Source: Bacteroidota bacterium (lineage in GTDB: Bacteria > Bacteroidota > Bacteroidia > Chitinophagales > JADIYW01). Taken from it: a DNA stretch of 38,593 nucleotides. The notes beneath the pieces are model-generated. The model searched no databases and had not been told where the DNA came from. It worked only from the letters and a program-made list of their open reading frames with translations. The translations under genes were made by a program, and so were the position numbers. Shown piece after piece: positions 17,301 through 24,793 of the stretch. The DNA is taken from assembly GCA_028288625.1 (NCBI GenBank), contig JAQBNI010000020.1:1-38593 (forward strand). The letters run 5' to 3'. The stretch's first letter is position 1; each line of letters starts with the position of its first letter.

Positions 17301-17858
17301 AGCAGTGATTTCTATTCCATTGGCTATTTTTCCGCTTAAGCGAAGATCGAGTGTTGAATTTAAAGTAAGATCCTGGTTGGAACCGAACTGGATGCCGCGC
17401 GCAAAATTTCCACTGTAATTCAAGCCTCCAAAATCTAAAAAAGATGCAGATTCCACAGATAACGGCTGATAGTAATAACTTTCATAAAAAGCAGAATCTC
17501 CCTTCCTGATGATGTTGCGGCTTTTATGCTGCACCACTGTCGCGAGATGTATAGGAAAAGAGCGGTAAGTGATCAGCACAGAATCGGGCTTCGGACTTGT
17601 AAAGAACAATTTCCCATTCGCATAATCCAGCTTATAATTTTCTTTAGGAATGATTTCATTAGTTTTCATATCCCTGATCACCAATGTACCCGGGAAAATA
17701 CTCGATGTATCTATTTTCATCGTATCCCGTACAGTTGGAAATATTTTCGCCCGTAAATTGGAATAGGAAAAATCGCGCGGAGCCAGTAGTTGAGCATCAG
17801 CCAAAAAATAGCTGAAACACATAGTGAAAAAAATTACTATTTGTTTTCTAATGGTCAT
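14367..17858 (-). CDS. Large outer-membrane beta-barrel protein, 1163 aa
   Basis: A signal peptide (residues 1-22, ending ADAQ) is followed by a short N-terminal domain. Then come long alternating strands to the very end (RAQLRAVF), the design of a large outer-membrane barrel. Stretches such as LDLRLSGKIANGIEITAAL, DFDKVYIQLKKD and DYNSGEVLFMPRFLITKDSR recall repeated segments of SprA, the giant T9SS translocon protein. SprA is about twice as long (roughly 2,400 residues), so this is not SprA but perhaps a shorter relative. Asn/Tyr-rich strands such as NRNLFSSVGN are common throughout. No partner gene is adjacent; both neighbours are read in other directions. Function unknown, export or surface assembly possible. 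Confidence 0.75.
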   Translation of the reverse strand: MTIRKQIVIFFTMCFSYFLADAQLLAPRDFSYSNLRAKIFPTVRDTMKIDTSSIFPGTLVIRDMKTNEIIPKENYKLDYANGKLFFTSPKPDSVLITYRSFPIHLATVVQHKSRNIIRKGDSAFYESYYYQPLSVESASFLDFGGLNYSGNFARGIQFGSNQDLTLNSTLDLRLSGKIANGIEITAALTDNNIPLQPDGTTQQLQDFDKVYIQLKKDPHIIIAGDYNLKSFDSYFMRFSKQLQGASYANNLVFKKGIRLQTSTSLAVSRGKFTRNIFQGSEGNQGPYRLTGSNNESFIIVLAGSEKVYVDGVRLQRGELLDYVMDYNSGEVLFMPRFLITKDSRIVVEFEYSDKNYFRTTVHEGINFNYKKLNIFTQVYSEQDAKNKPITNSLSDSTKLYLSTIGNDISNAYISGVHETTFDPNRVQYRKVDSTINSVTYDSVFVYETNPDSGKFSLSFSYLGQNKGNYIPTKNPNNVRVYQWIEPLNGIPQGSYEPVTLIVTPKSQLLFTFGIGYQINDKMKIRTEMAFSNYDRNLFSSVGNKENKGYAANLQVSRVDSFKHNLVFTNAVDYEFKDRRFTQIEPYRNVEFSRDWNITNEANLTEHIARYMTGLFDIKHKIQVGYQFSTFIRQQKYQGYENRLNFANEFKGLRIIMEARVLNTRDSLYKSIFFRPLVNVIYSIAKVRGLGFGVGFFQENNIFKTKSTNVLQQNSFRNNNLSAQFFLPDTAKWSFMLEYKYRKDIEVVNGSFKDSTIAHTLDFHGTANQIKNQTFNWTFTFRDLVVKDTTIQAQSEKTYLGRTEYGARIKKGVLRLNFIYELGGGREKVRQFTYIQVPSGQGYYKWIDQNQNSIPELNEFVPSQFNDSAQYVRVLTDLNEYVRSNSTAYTQNITIQPKAIWFNEKGFKNFMSKLTFQSYLQIKRKTYKSNALRSFNPFIFRTSDSNTITLNSNIRNTFIFNSGDPIYSFSFTNQLVNDKVLLINGFDTRKRMDNILEGYYNLNTMFTLNMKFIQSRLSLISDYFHPNDYNIHGYYLEPKFTYNFKTSLRTSVSYGFTEKKNRSDLGGERTIANKMELELRYNKAAKNTLETKFTLAVVKFTGENGTTKSYTILEGLQPGKNYLWSASYTRNISQNLELSLTYEGRKTGTAKLINTGRAQLRAVF

Positions 17859-17981
17859 TCTGTTATCCAGGCAATAGCTGAATCTTAATTTAGCAGTTTC
17901 TACAGGTCCTTTGGGACAGCAGGTAAAAATAAAGACATTATTGAATAGAAATGCGTTGTACGTATCTTTTTACTCATTTAT

Positions 17982-18012
17982 TTGTATCTGTATTTAGTTA
18001 AACGTTTATTTG
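17982..18012 (+). promoter_or_regulatory. Promoter for the nitroreductase gene
   Basis: TTG at 17982-17984, 20 bases, then TTTATTTG at 18005-18012 (one mismatch from TAnnTTTG). It leaves 17 bases to the ATG at 18030 and argues against the earlier in-frame ATG at 17982. Confidence 0.45.
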
Positions 18013-18029
18013 CAGACAATTATATATTT

Positions 18030-18617
18030 ATGAGCAATAAAACCGCGATTTTAAAGGAAATAATCGAGAACAGGAGAATTATTAAACCTGAAGAATTCAA
18101 CGGGAAAATAATACCGGAAAGTATGATACGTGAAATTCTTCCTGCTGCAAACTGGGCTCCTACACATGGGTTAACCGAACCCTGGAGATTTATTATTTTT
18201 TCAGGAAAGGAAGGTGTTCAAAAATTCGGGCAGCTGCATGCAGATCTGTATAAGCAAGAAACTCCGGAAGAACAATTTCTTCAAAAAAAATACGATAAAA
18301 TTCTTCATAAACCCGATCATGCATCTCACTTAATAGTTATCGCAATGAAACGAGGAAAACAAGAAAATATTCCCGAACAGGAAGAGTTAGCCGCTACGGC
18401 ATGTGCTGTACAGAATATTCTTTTAACGGCTTCTACGTCTGGACTGGCAACATATTGGGGAACAGGTGGCATGTGTTATCACCCTTCTTTAAAAAAATAT
18501 TTTGGTTTAGGTGCTGAAGATAAGATCATGGGATTTTTATACATGGGTTATTCTGATAAGGAACATCCAAAAGGATTCAGGCATACGGGTATTGAAGAAA
18601 AGATAACCTGGATGTAA
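18030..18617 (+). CDS. Nitroreductase-family FMN oxidoreductase
   Basis: A 195-residue protein of the nitroreductase fold, which uses FMN and NAD(P)H to reduce nitroaromatics, quinones or enones. Visible family features are ENRRIIKPEEF near the N-terminus (the usual ERRS/R FMN-phosphate motif), the ILPAANWAPTHGLTEPWRF block, AVQNILLTASTSGLATYWGT and the closing GFLYMGYSD. This pattern fits the YdjA-like short nitroreductases. The ATG at 18030 gives a normal N-terminus and follows a promoter match. It is convergent with chrA across 14 bp. Confidence 0.88.
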   Translation: MSNKTAILKEIIENRRIIKPEEFNGKIIPESMIREILPAANWAPTHGLTEPWRFIIFSGKEGVQKFGQLHADLYKQETPEEQFLQKKYDKILHKPDHASHLIVIAMKRGKQENIPEQEELAATACAVQNILLTASTSGLATYWGTGGMCYHPSLKKYFGLGAEDKIMGFLYMGYSDKEHPKGFRHTGIEEKITWM

Positions 18618-18631
18618 CTTCGCTATAATTC

Positions 18632-19792
18632 TTAATGCAAAAATGTTTTGATCACAACTCCGGCAACTGCTGCAATTAAGACAATATGCGGCTCCTGTAT
18701 CTTTTTAAATTTATATAAAACAATTCCGCTGGCAATGGCAATAAATGCTGTGGGAATATCGACGATAGAGCGAAGCGCGAGAATACCCACAGCTCCTGCA
18801 ATTGCTCCTATCGCGGCTGCTGTTACACCATCTACAAATGCTTTTATGTACATATTTTTTGCGATCTTCTTAAAGTATGGCGCGGGCAAAACCGTGAAGA
18901 CATAACAAGGAAAGAAAACACCAAATGCTGCTAATATTGCGCCCTTAATTCCTGCGACTATGTAACCGATAAACCCGACAGTGATTACTACGGGACCGGG
19001 AGTGATCATTGCCACGGCGACAGCATCGAGGAATTGTTTTTCAGTAAGCCAGTGATATTCTTTTACGACACCTCCATACAAAAACGGAACAATTGCCAGA
19101 CCACTTCCGAATACAAATGTTCCGGCTTTTGCAAAGAAGAAAAATATTTTCCAGAGTTGATTGTCCGCCATTGAAACAGTAACAGCTTGCAGAAAAACGG
19201 AAGGATAAAAAAATGGAAGAAAAACAGAGACGGGAATGTTTTTTTTGAATGGATAGACACGAACGATGATCGTTAAAAAACCTGCACCTAAAATGAGATA
19301 AATATTTTCTGATTTAGTTATGAAAGTAGCAATAGCAAGCACGATAAAGATCAGCCAAAGAAATTTATCTTTCCCGATTGTCTTATTCGTTAAACGATAA
19401 CTACTAATTGCAATAATGCCGATCACAGCTGCACTTACACCATAGAACAATGATTGCATGACAGGCAATCCATTGTAATAAACGTAGACAGCACCAAGCA
19501 ATACGACTATGATGAATGAAGGCAATACAAATGCAAGACCGACCAAAGTAGCACCAACAAATTTATAATCTACATAACCTAAATAGATTGCCAACTGCGT
19601 CGCAAGTGGACCGGGCATTAATTGCGCTAAAGTTATGCCCTCTTTAAAATCCTGTTCAGATATCCATTTTTTATCTTCTACCAGATCTCTGTGCATATAA
19701 CCGGTTAATGCAACAGGACCGCCAAAACCTATTGATCCAAGCTTCAGGAAATACAGTATTAATTGCCATATAGAGTATCCCGGTTTTCCCAT
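18632..19792 (-). CDS. chrA: Chromate transporter ChrA (two-domain form)
   Basis: A 386-residue inner-membrane protein of the CHR family with about ten to twelve hydrophobic segments. The two homologous halves are both seen. The first carries GFGGPVALTGYMHRDLVE, KKWISEQDF and LAQLMPGPLATQLAIYLGY. The second carries FGSGLAIVPFLYGGVV, YHWLTEKQFLDAVAVAMITP and GPVVITVGFIGY. Characterised members export chromate by proton antiport and give resistance; others may carry sulfate-like anions. The gene starts 18 bp after prmC and is probably read from the same message, with no obvious functional link. Confidence 0.92.
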   Translation of the reverse strand: MGKPGYSIWQLILYFLKLGSIGFGGPVALTGYMHRDLVEDKKWISEQDFKEGITLAQLMPGPLATQLAIYLGYVDYKFVGATLVGLAFVLPSFIIVVLLGAVYVYYNGLPVMQSLFYGVSAAVIGIIAISSYRLTNKTIGKDKFLWLIFIVLAIATFITKSENIYLILGAGFLTIIVRVYPFKKNIPVSVFLPFFYPSVFLQAVTVSMADNQLWKIFFFFAKAGTFVFGSGLAIVPFLYGGVVKEYHWLTEKQFLDAVAVAMITPGPVVITVGFIGYIVAGIKGAILAAFGVFFPCYVFTVLPAPYFKKIAKNMYIKAFVDGVTAAAIGAIAGAVGILALRSIVDIPTAFIAIASGIVLYKFKKIQEPHIVLIAAVAGVVIKTFLH

Positions 19793-19810
19793 GCAATAAA
19801 TATATCGCTT

Positions 19811-20704
19811 TTAAATTTTATTTTGACAACACAACATCCTTTCCTTCCCTGCAAGATCTTTTCTGATAACTATATTTTTAAATCCTTTTTGTTCTATTAA
19901 ATTTCTTACTTCATTGGCATTAAATTCATTCAATTCAAAATATAATTTTCCGTTTGGTGTAAGATGACTTAACGAATACTCAGCAATTCTATCATAAAAC
20001 AGCAATGGATTATTATTCTTTACAAATAATGCCAGGTGAGGTTCGAATTGTACTGCTGATGATGACATTTGATCCTGCTCGCTATTAAGTATGTATGGTG
20101 GATTGCTTACGATGATGTTGTAGAGTCCACTGTCCACTGCCCACTGTCCACGGCTTACATCTTCTTGCTGTGGACTGTCGTCCGTGGACCGTGGACTTTT
20201 CAAAATATCATCTTTAATAAACTCAACAGCTACTTCATTATCTCTTGCATTTTTCTTTGCAACTTTTAAAGCTTCTTCTGAAATATCCAATGCAAAAACA
20301 TTCCAACCGGGTTTATTTTTCTTAACTGCAACAGCAATACAGCCGCTTCCTGTCCCAATATCCAAAAGACTTAGATTATTTTCTTGATTATCTTTTATGA
20401 TCCAGTCCACGAGTTCTTCTGTTTCCGGTCGCGGGATCAGCACGTTTTCATCTACATACAATTCAAGTCCATAAAAATGTGCTTTATTAAAAATATACTG
20501 AACAGGATAGTGATTTGATATTTTTTCATAAATAAAATTTAATTCTTCCACTTCATCATCGCCTAGAGAAAATTCCTTCACATCATAATATCTCTTCTTA
20601 AAATAATCTTCCATCACATACTTAAATAAATTCTCCGCTTCCCTTTCGTCAAAAGCTTCCGTTAATAAAGGCACAATGATATTTCTATAGTGTTGTACGA
20701 GCAA
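19811..20704 (-). CDS. prmC: Release-factor glutamine methyltransferase, with an in-frame repeat insertion
   Basis: Methylates the Gln of the GGQ motif in release factors RF1/RF2 using S-adenosylmethionine. The 297-residue protein has an N-terminal helical domain, the VLIPRPETEELV segment (88-99), the SAM motif LLDIGTGSGCIAV (113-125) and the catalytic NPPY at 201-204. The only start at the right place is a TTG at 20704; the first ATG is 30 codons further in and would remove conserved sequence. Residues 170-194, between DDIL and YNIIVSNPPY, are an extra ~25-residue loop (SPRSTDDSPQQ...AVDSGL) encoded entirely by a 74-nt heptamer hairpin. The loop sits at the surface-connection before the catalytic strand, so the enzyme is probably still active. 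Confidence 0.9.
   Translation of the reverse strand: MLVQHYRNIIVPLLTEAFDEREAENLFKYVMEDYFKKRYYDVKEFSLGDDEVEELNFIYEKISNHYPVQYIFNKAHFYGLELYVDENVLIPRPETEELVDWIIKDNQENNLSLLDIGTGSGCIAVAVKKNKPGWNVFALDISEEALKVAKKNARDNEVAVEFIKDDILKSPRSTDDSPQQEDVSRGQWAVDSGLYNIIVSNPPYILNSEQDQMSSSAVQFEPHLALFVKNNNPLLFYDRIAEYSLSHLTPNGKLYFELNEFNANEVRNLIEQKGFKNIVIRKDLAGKERMLCCQNKI
20124..20197. repeat. 74-nt hairpin of heptamer repeats inside prmC
   Basis: The left arm at 20124-20151 is four heptamers (AGTCCAC, TGTCCAC, TGCCCAC, TGTCCAC). The right arm at 20170-20197 is the inverted counterpart, whose complement reads AGTCCAC, GGTCCAC, GGACGAC, AGTCCAC. The arms match at 23 of 28 positions around an 18-nt loop. Both outer heptamers are perfect. 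It is open through all 74 bases in the prmC frame. Confidence 0.85.
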
Positions 20705-20753
20705 TTTTGTATTTTTGTGAAAATAGTTATTTGTTAGAAGTTATTCTCCGCAA

Positions 20754-21749
20754 GTGAAAGAAAATAATCTGTCCAATCATGAAAATTACATGCGCCGCTG
20801 CTTTGAACTGGCAAAGCTGGGGGGAAGCTTTGTGGCGCCAAATCCAATGGTTGGTGCAGTCTTAGTGTATGGTGAAAGAATTATTGGCGAAGGTTACCAT
20901 CAGAAATTCGGTGAAGCGCACGCAGAAGTAAATTGTTTGCGTTCAGTGAAAAATGAAGACCGTCATCTCATTTCAAATTCTACTTTATATGTGAGTTTGG
21001 AACCTTGCACTCATTATGGAAAAACTCCACCGTGCACTGACCTGATCATTCAAAATAAAATTCCAAAAGTCGTGATCAGTGTGAAAGATAATTTTCATTT
21101 GGTAAAAGGAAAAGGAATTGAAAAACTTATAAAAAATAATGTTGACGTTATACAAGGCATTTTGGAAAGCGAAGGAAAAGAATTGATCAAGCATTTTTTA
21201 TTTTTTCATCAATATAACAAGCCTTATATCACATTGAAGTTTGCACGATCCAAAGATGGCTTTATTGGAATTAAAGGCGAAAGAGTTTTAATAAGTAACG
21301 ATCTCTCGCAACGTCATACACACAGGTTGCGCGCCGAACATCAATCTATATTAGTTGGAAAAAATACTGTGCTTACAGATAATCCATCGTTGACTGTACG
21401 TTACTGGAACGGCAAAAATCCAATCAGGATTATTTTGTCGGATGAAGCAGCAATCCCTGAAAATTATCATGTAAAGAATAGCGAAGCGAAAACCATTTTT
21501 ATAAATGATGATATTCAAACAGCAATAAAAAAAATTGGTGAAAAAAATATTATTTCTGTTTTGGTGGAAGGCGGCGCAAATACTCTGCAACAATTTATTG
21601 ATGCAGGCTTATGGAATGAAACGCATGTGATCACTTCAAACACAGAGCTAAAAACAGGAATAAAGGCGCCTTTAATTCATGATGAACTGCTAACAAACAT
21701 TCAACTGGAAGATAATACTGTACAAGTATTTAAAAACACACAAGCCTGA
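20754..21749 (+). CDS. ribD: Riboflavin biosynthesis deaminase/reductase RibD
   Basis: A bifunctional enzyme for steps two and three of riboflavin synthesis. The N-terminal zinc deaminase has HAEVN (56-60) and the PCTHYGKTPPC cysteines (Cys85, Cys94). The C-terminal reductase begins at about YITLKFARSKDGFIG and carries the LVEGGANTLQQFI motif. The 331 residues are slightly short of the usual ~350. The start is a GTG at 20754, preferred over the ATG at 20790 because family N-terminal sequence (ENYMRRCFELA) precedes that ATG. A lone TATTTTTG at 20710-20717 could be its -7 element. Its stop overlaps the next gene's start as TGATG. Confidence 0.92.
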   Translation: MKENNLSNHENYMRRCFELAKLGGSFVAPNPMVGAVLVYGERIIGEGYHQKFGEAHAEVNCLRSVKNEDRHLISNSTLYVSLEPCTHYGKTPPCTDLIIQNKIPKVVISVKDNFHLVKGKGIEKLIKNNVDVIQGILESEGKELIKHFLFFHQYNKPYITLKFARSKDGFIGIKGERVLISNDLSQRHTHRLRAEHQSILVGKNTVLTDNPSLTVRYWNGKNPIRIILSDEAAIPENYHVKNSEAKTIFINDDIQTAIKKIGEKNIISVLVEGGANTLQQFIDAGLWNETHVITSNTELKTGIKAPLIHDELLTNIQLEDNTVQVFKNTQA

Positions 21750-22618
21750 TGCTGTACCTATTGCTAAGTATTATATGCGCAACTTCCTTAACGATCATTC
21801 TTCGCCTTTTTGAAAAGTGGAATATCCGCACCGAATATGGCATTGTTTTGAATTATCTCGCATGCTGTATTACCGGATTACTTGTGATGCCGGAGAAATC
21901 CCTGCTAATGCAAATTCCTTCCTGGAACGGCTGGTGGATCTGCCTGTTACTTGGTCTTGGCTTTATGTTTGTATTTATCATGATCGGCAAATCGGTAAAG
22001 CTATTGGGCATTACAACAACAAGTATCGCATATAAATTGTCATTCATCATTCCTGCAATGGCAGCGATCTTATTTTACGGGGATTCACTCACTGCATATA
22101 AGGTGTGCGGAATAGTTCTCGCAATATTTGCGATCTACTTTATCACCAATCAACGTGAAGAAAGGAATAAAGAAAATCAAACTTATCTTAAAAACTTATG
22201 GCTGTTGCCTGTTATTATTTTTGTAGGTGCAGGAAGTCTCGATGCACTTTTTAATTTTATTCAACGCAACTACGCTCCTCCCGGCTTCGATCATATCGTC
22301 ACTATTACTGTATTTGCAGGTGCATTTTTATCAGGCATACTGCGTTTTGGTATGCAAAGAGAAATGTATCGATGGAAAAATTTTATCGGGGGAATTATTT
22401 TAGGCATTCCGAATTATGGCTCCTTATATTTTTTATTGCAGGCGTTAAAACATCCCGTATATCCGCCATCAACATTATTTCCTTTAAATAATCTGGGTAT
22501 CGTTTGTCTTTCTGCAATTGCAGGATGGTTGTTATTTAAAGAACGATTTACTTTTTCAAAAATCATAGGATTTATACTCACAGTTGCTTCAATCATCATC
22601 ATTGGATTTCTCAAATAA
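21749..22618 (+). CDS. DMT-superfamily (EamA-like) transporter
   Basis: A 289-residue inner-membrane protein with about ten hydrophobic helices in two five-helix halves, as in EamA/RhaT drug-metabolite transporters. The first half ends around ILAIFAIYFITN and the second opens after the hydrophilic REERNKENQ linker. Its ATG overlaps the ribD stop by one base (TGATG), so translation is coupled. That pairing makes a flavin-pathway or nucleotide-related substrate conceivable, but the sequence does not show it. Confidence 0.8.
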   Translation: MLYLLLSIICATSLTIILRLFEKWNIRTEYGIVLNYLACCITGLLVMPEKSLLMQIPSWNGWWICLLLGLGFMFVFIMIGKSVKLLGITTTSIAYKLSFIIPAMAAILFYGDSLTAYKVCGIVLAIFAIYFITNQREERNKENQTYLKNLWLLPVIIFVGAGSLDALFNFIQRNYAPPGFDHIVTITVFAGAFLSGILRFGMQREMYRWKNFIGGIILGIPNYGSLYFLLQALKHPVYPPSTLFPLNNLGIVCLSAIAGWLLFKERFTFSKIIGFILTVASIIIIGFLK

Positions 22619-22633
22619 ATTCTGCAGAAATAA

Positions 22634-24184
22634 TTATTTCAGTTTTTTAGGAAATCGGAAATTGAATTGTGTCGTCATGCCTAATTGAAAACTCATTGGT
22701 TGCCCTTTTTTCAAAGTAGATCCGAAACCCGCGCGCGCGCCGACAGTCAGGCACATAAAGCGTGTGAGGAAAAGATCGTAATCAAATCCACCTGTTAAGC
22801 CGAGCTCTGTTTTATTATATCCCGGTGCATTCTGCATACGCTCTCCATCGAACAATACTTTTTGCTTTACCAGGATCGACATTTGCGGACCGAATAAAAA
22901 ACTCACCGCCATCGGTCTTGTATTAAAATTATTGATGAAAGTATGTTTGTATTTCACCATTAGTGGCAGTTTTGTATACATCAGATTCACACTTTTGCTA
23001 TGAGGACCATCCTGCTGTTCAACCAGGTATTTCTGACCCTGTTCAGAAACCTGCAATTCCAGCTCAATTCCCCATCGATCGGTGTAGTCGTAACCGATGT
23101 TTATGCCATAAGCTTTTCCTATTCTCATTTGCGGCTTGATGGAAGTTGTGTTTTCATCAGCACTGTAATATTTGTTCGTGAGCCAGTTATTATTGAGGTT
23201 GAAAAACGCACCGATGTGAAAACCTTTGTTGATATCGTATCCGTTAAATTGTTTTTTGATCCTCAGCATTTTTGCTTTTTTAGGATCCAGGTTAATGCTA
23301 CCTGACTTTGATTCCAGCTTTAATTTCTCAAGTTTTTCCGGCTTCACCAGCGACTCTAAAACCTGTCTTGAACTCAACGGAGAAGCTTGTGCTTTAACCG
23401 GCGACATGGAAACAGTCAGTGGTTCAGCTTCTGTTTTTCTCATCGGTTCTGCAATTGGAGTAATATCTTCTGCTGCTGTAATTTCAGAATTGGTATTATC
23501 ATTTGATGCTGCTAAAGTATTACTTCTTCCCCCATCAATTTCAACAGAAATATTTTTTACATTTTTTTCTGCATCTGAGTTGTCTGAAGTAACATTATTT
23601 TTTAAGTTTGCCTCTATACCTTGCGAAGAATTTGTTGAAATAGAAGAAGCAATAAATGCATTTACTTGCTGCGGATTATCAACATTAATTTTTTCTACAG
23701 AAACTTGTTTTACTTCAAAGCGTTTTAGTCTTTCCTGTCTTTTAGTATTAAACACATCATCTTTCTTTGACGCATTATTTTCAGGAATATAAAATGATGC
23801 AACAGAAGCATTGTTCTGAACATTTGAACCTTTATTTTTTGAAGAAGTTTTATTTTCTACAGTGGTTGCTGAAGTATTTAGTGCAGTTGTAATGGCGGGA
23901 TGAATAGTTCCCGAAGCTAATTCATCTTTCAACAATCTTTTTTTGATCGCGATCTTGCTTACATTATTTTTAAGAAAAAGTGTTTTGTATATGAAGATAC
24001 TTGTGGAAGATGAAAAGCCCAATATACCGAGCAACAGCAAATATTTGTATTTACTATACCATTTCGTATTTGCAGGTAACTGTTTTTCAATGCGGTCCCA
24101 CAAAAACCTTGGCGGCTCTGCAGTTGCATCTTCCAGTGTCCTCTTTACAAATTGGTCAAACCTGTTATTTGACGATCGCAGCAC
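22634..24184 (-). CDS. Putative trans-envelope sigma regulator: IM helix, long linker, OM-type barrel
   Basis: A 516-residue protein of unusual layout. Residues 1-45 are charged with a short FDQFVKRTLED...PPRFLWDRIEKQL pattern seen at the N-terminus of membrane-bound regulators paired with Bacteroidota ECF sigma factors. Residues 47-70 form one transmembrane helix. Residues 71 to about 318 are a polar, Ser/Asn/Lys-rich linker of low complexity. From about 320 to the end there is a PorT-like beta-barrel (GFHIGAFFNLNNNW, GINIGYDYTDRWGIELELQV, GLTGGFDYDLF, final FNFRFPKKLK). There is no cleavable signal peptide. The start is a GTG at 24184, 20 bp inside the end of the sigma gene, so the two are translationally coupled. 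Anti-sigma activity is an inference from position. Confidence 0.75.
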   Translation of the reverse strand: MLRSSNNRFDQFVKRTLEDATAEPPRFLWDRIEKQLPANTKWYSKYKYLLLLGILGFSSSTSIFIYKTLFLKNNVSKIAIKKRLLKDELASGTIHPAITTALNTSATTVENKTSSKNKGSNVQNNASVASFYIPENNASKKDDVFNTKRQERLKRFEVKQVSVEKINVDNPQQVNAFIASSISTNSSQGIEANLKNNVTSDNSDAEKNVKNISVEIDGGRSNTLAASNDNTNSEITAAEDITPIAEPMRKTEAEPLTVSMSPVKAQASPLSSRQVLESLVKPEKLEKLKLESKSGSINLDPKKAKMLRIKKQFNGYDINKGFHIGAFFNLNNNWLTNKYYSADENTTSIKPQMRIGKAYGINIGYDYTDRWGIELELQVSEQGQKYLVEQQDGPHSKSVNLMYTKLPLMVKYKHTFINNFNTRPMAVSFLFGPQMSILVKQKVLFDGERMQNAPGYNKTELGLTGGFDYDLFLTRFMCLTVGARAGFGSTLKKGQPMSFQLGMTTQFNFRFPKKLK

Positions 24185-24743
24185 TTCTTTTTACTATTTC
24201 AGACTTTTTAACCATATCCATTAACAAGTATCTTGCCCTGGATAACTGTGATTTCGAGGTGCCTTCGCTGATCTCAAGGAGTTCTCCTATCTCTCTGTGC
24301 GAATACCCTTCTACCACATACAAGTTAAATATCGTTCTATAACCCGGTGATAATTTATTGATCATATTCATGAGATCCTCCAACTGAAGGTCGTCTCCTG
24401 AATCTTCCCAGGTTATATTTCTGTTTACATCCTCCACATTGACCATCGGATACATTTTTGTGGATTTCCTGTAATGTTCTACTGCGGTGTTCACCATGAT
24501 CCTTCTCACCCAGCCTTCAAAAGAACCTTCTCCGCGGAATTTATCAATATTGACAAAAACCTTGACGAAACCTTCCTGTAAAAGGTCTTCTGCGGCTTCG
24601 CGGTTTTTGGCGTAGCGCAGACAAACGGAAAACATCCTGGCTGACAATAAATTATACAGCTTATACTGAGCTTCCCGCAGATTGCGCCTGCAACCGGCAA
24701 TGAGCTCGTTATATAGTGTTATTTTTTCGTCCTGGGGTTGCAT
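24165..24743 (-). CDS. ECF-type RNA polymerase sigma factor
   Basis: A 192-residue sigma-70-family factor of the extracytoplasmic-function group. Region 2 spans about residues 25-95, with CLRYAKNREAAEDLLQEGFV and FRGEGSFEGWVRRIMVN. Region 4 spans about 120-175, with LSPGYRTIFNLYVVEGYSHR and EIGELLEISEGTSKSQLSRAR, a clear helix-turn-helix. Regions 1.2 and 3 are absent, as expected. It directs transcription in response to an envelope signal. The overlapping downstream gene is the obvious candidate regulator. I did not find an autoregulatory promoter by eye. Confidence 0.92.
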   Translation of the reverse strand: MQPQDEKITLYNELIAGCRRNLREAQYKLYNLLSARMFSVCLRYAKNREAAEDLLQEGFVKVFVNIDKFRGEGSFEGWVRRIMVNTAVEHYRKSTKMYPMVNVEDVNRNITWEDSGDDLQLEDLMNMINKLSPGYRTIFNLYVVEGYSHREIGELLEISEGTSKSQLSRARYLLMDMVKKSEIVKRSAAIVK

Positions 24744-24793
24744 ATCCGTTATAAAAAGCGTGTTTTTTAAAAAAATTGCGATCTTCTTTAAAT

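Noticed and set aside
14367-17858. Calling the 1163-aa protein SprA
   Set aside because: It is about half the length of SprA and the resemblance rests on short segments read by eye.
23226-23792. A 188-codon open frame on the plus strand
   Set aside because: It is antisense to the low-complexity linker of the barrel regulator. The composition is the mirror of the Ser/Asn/Lys-rich linker and there is no plausible start context or domain.
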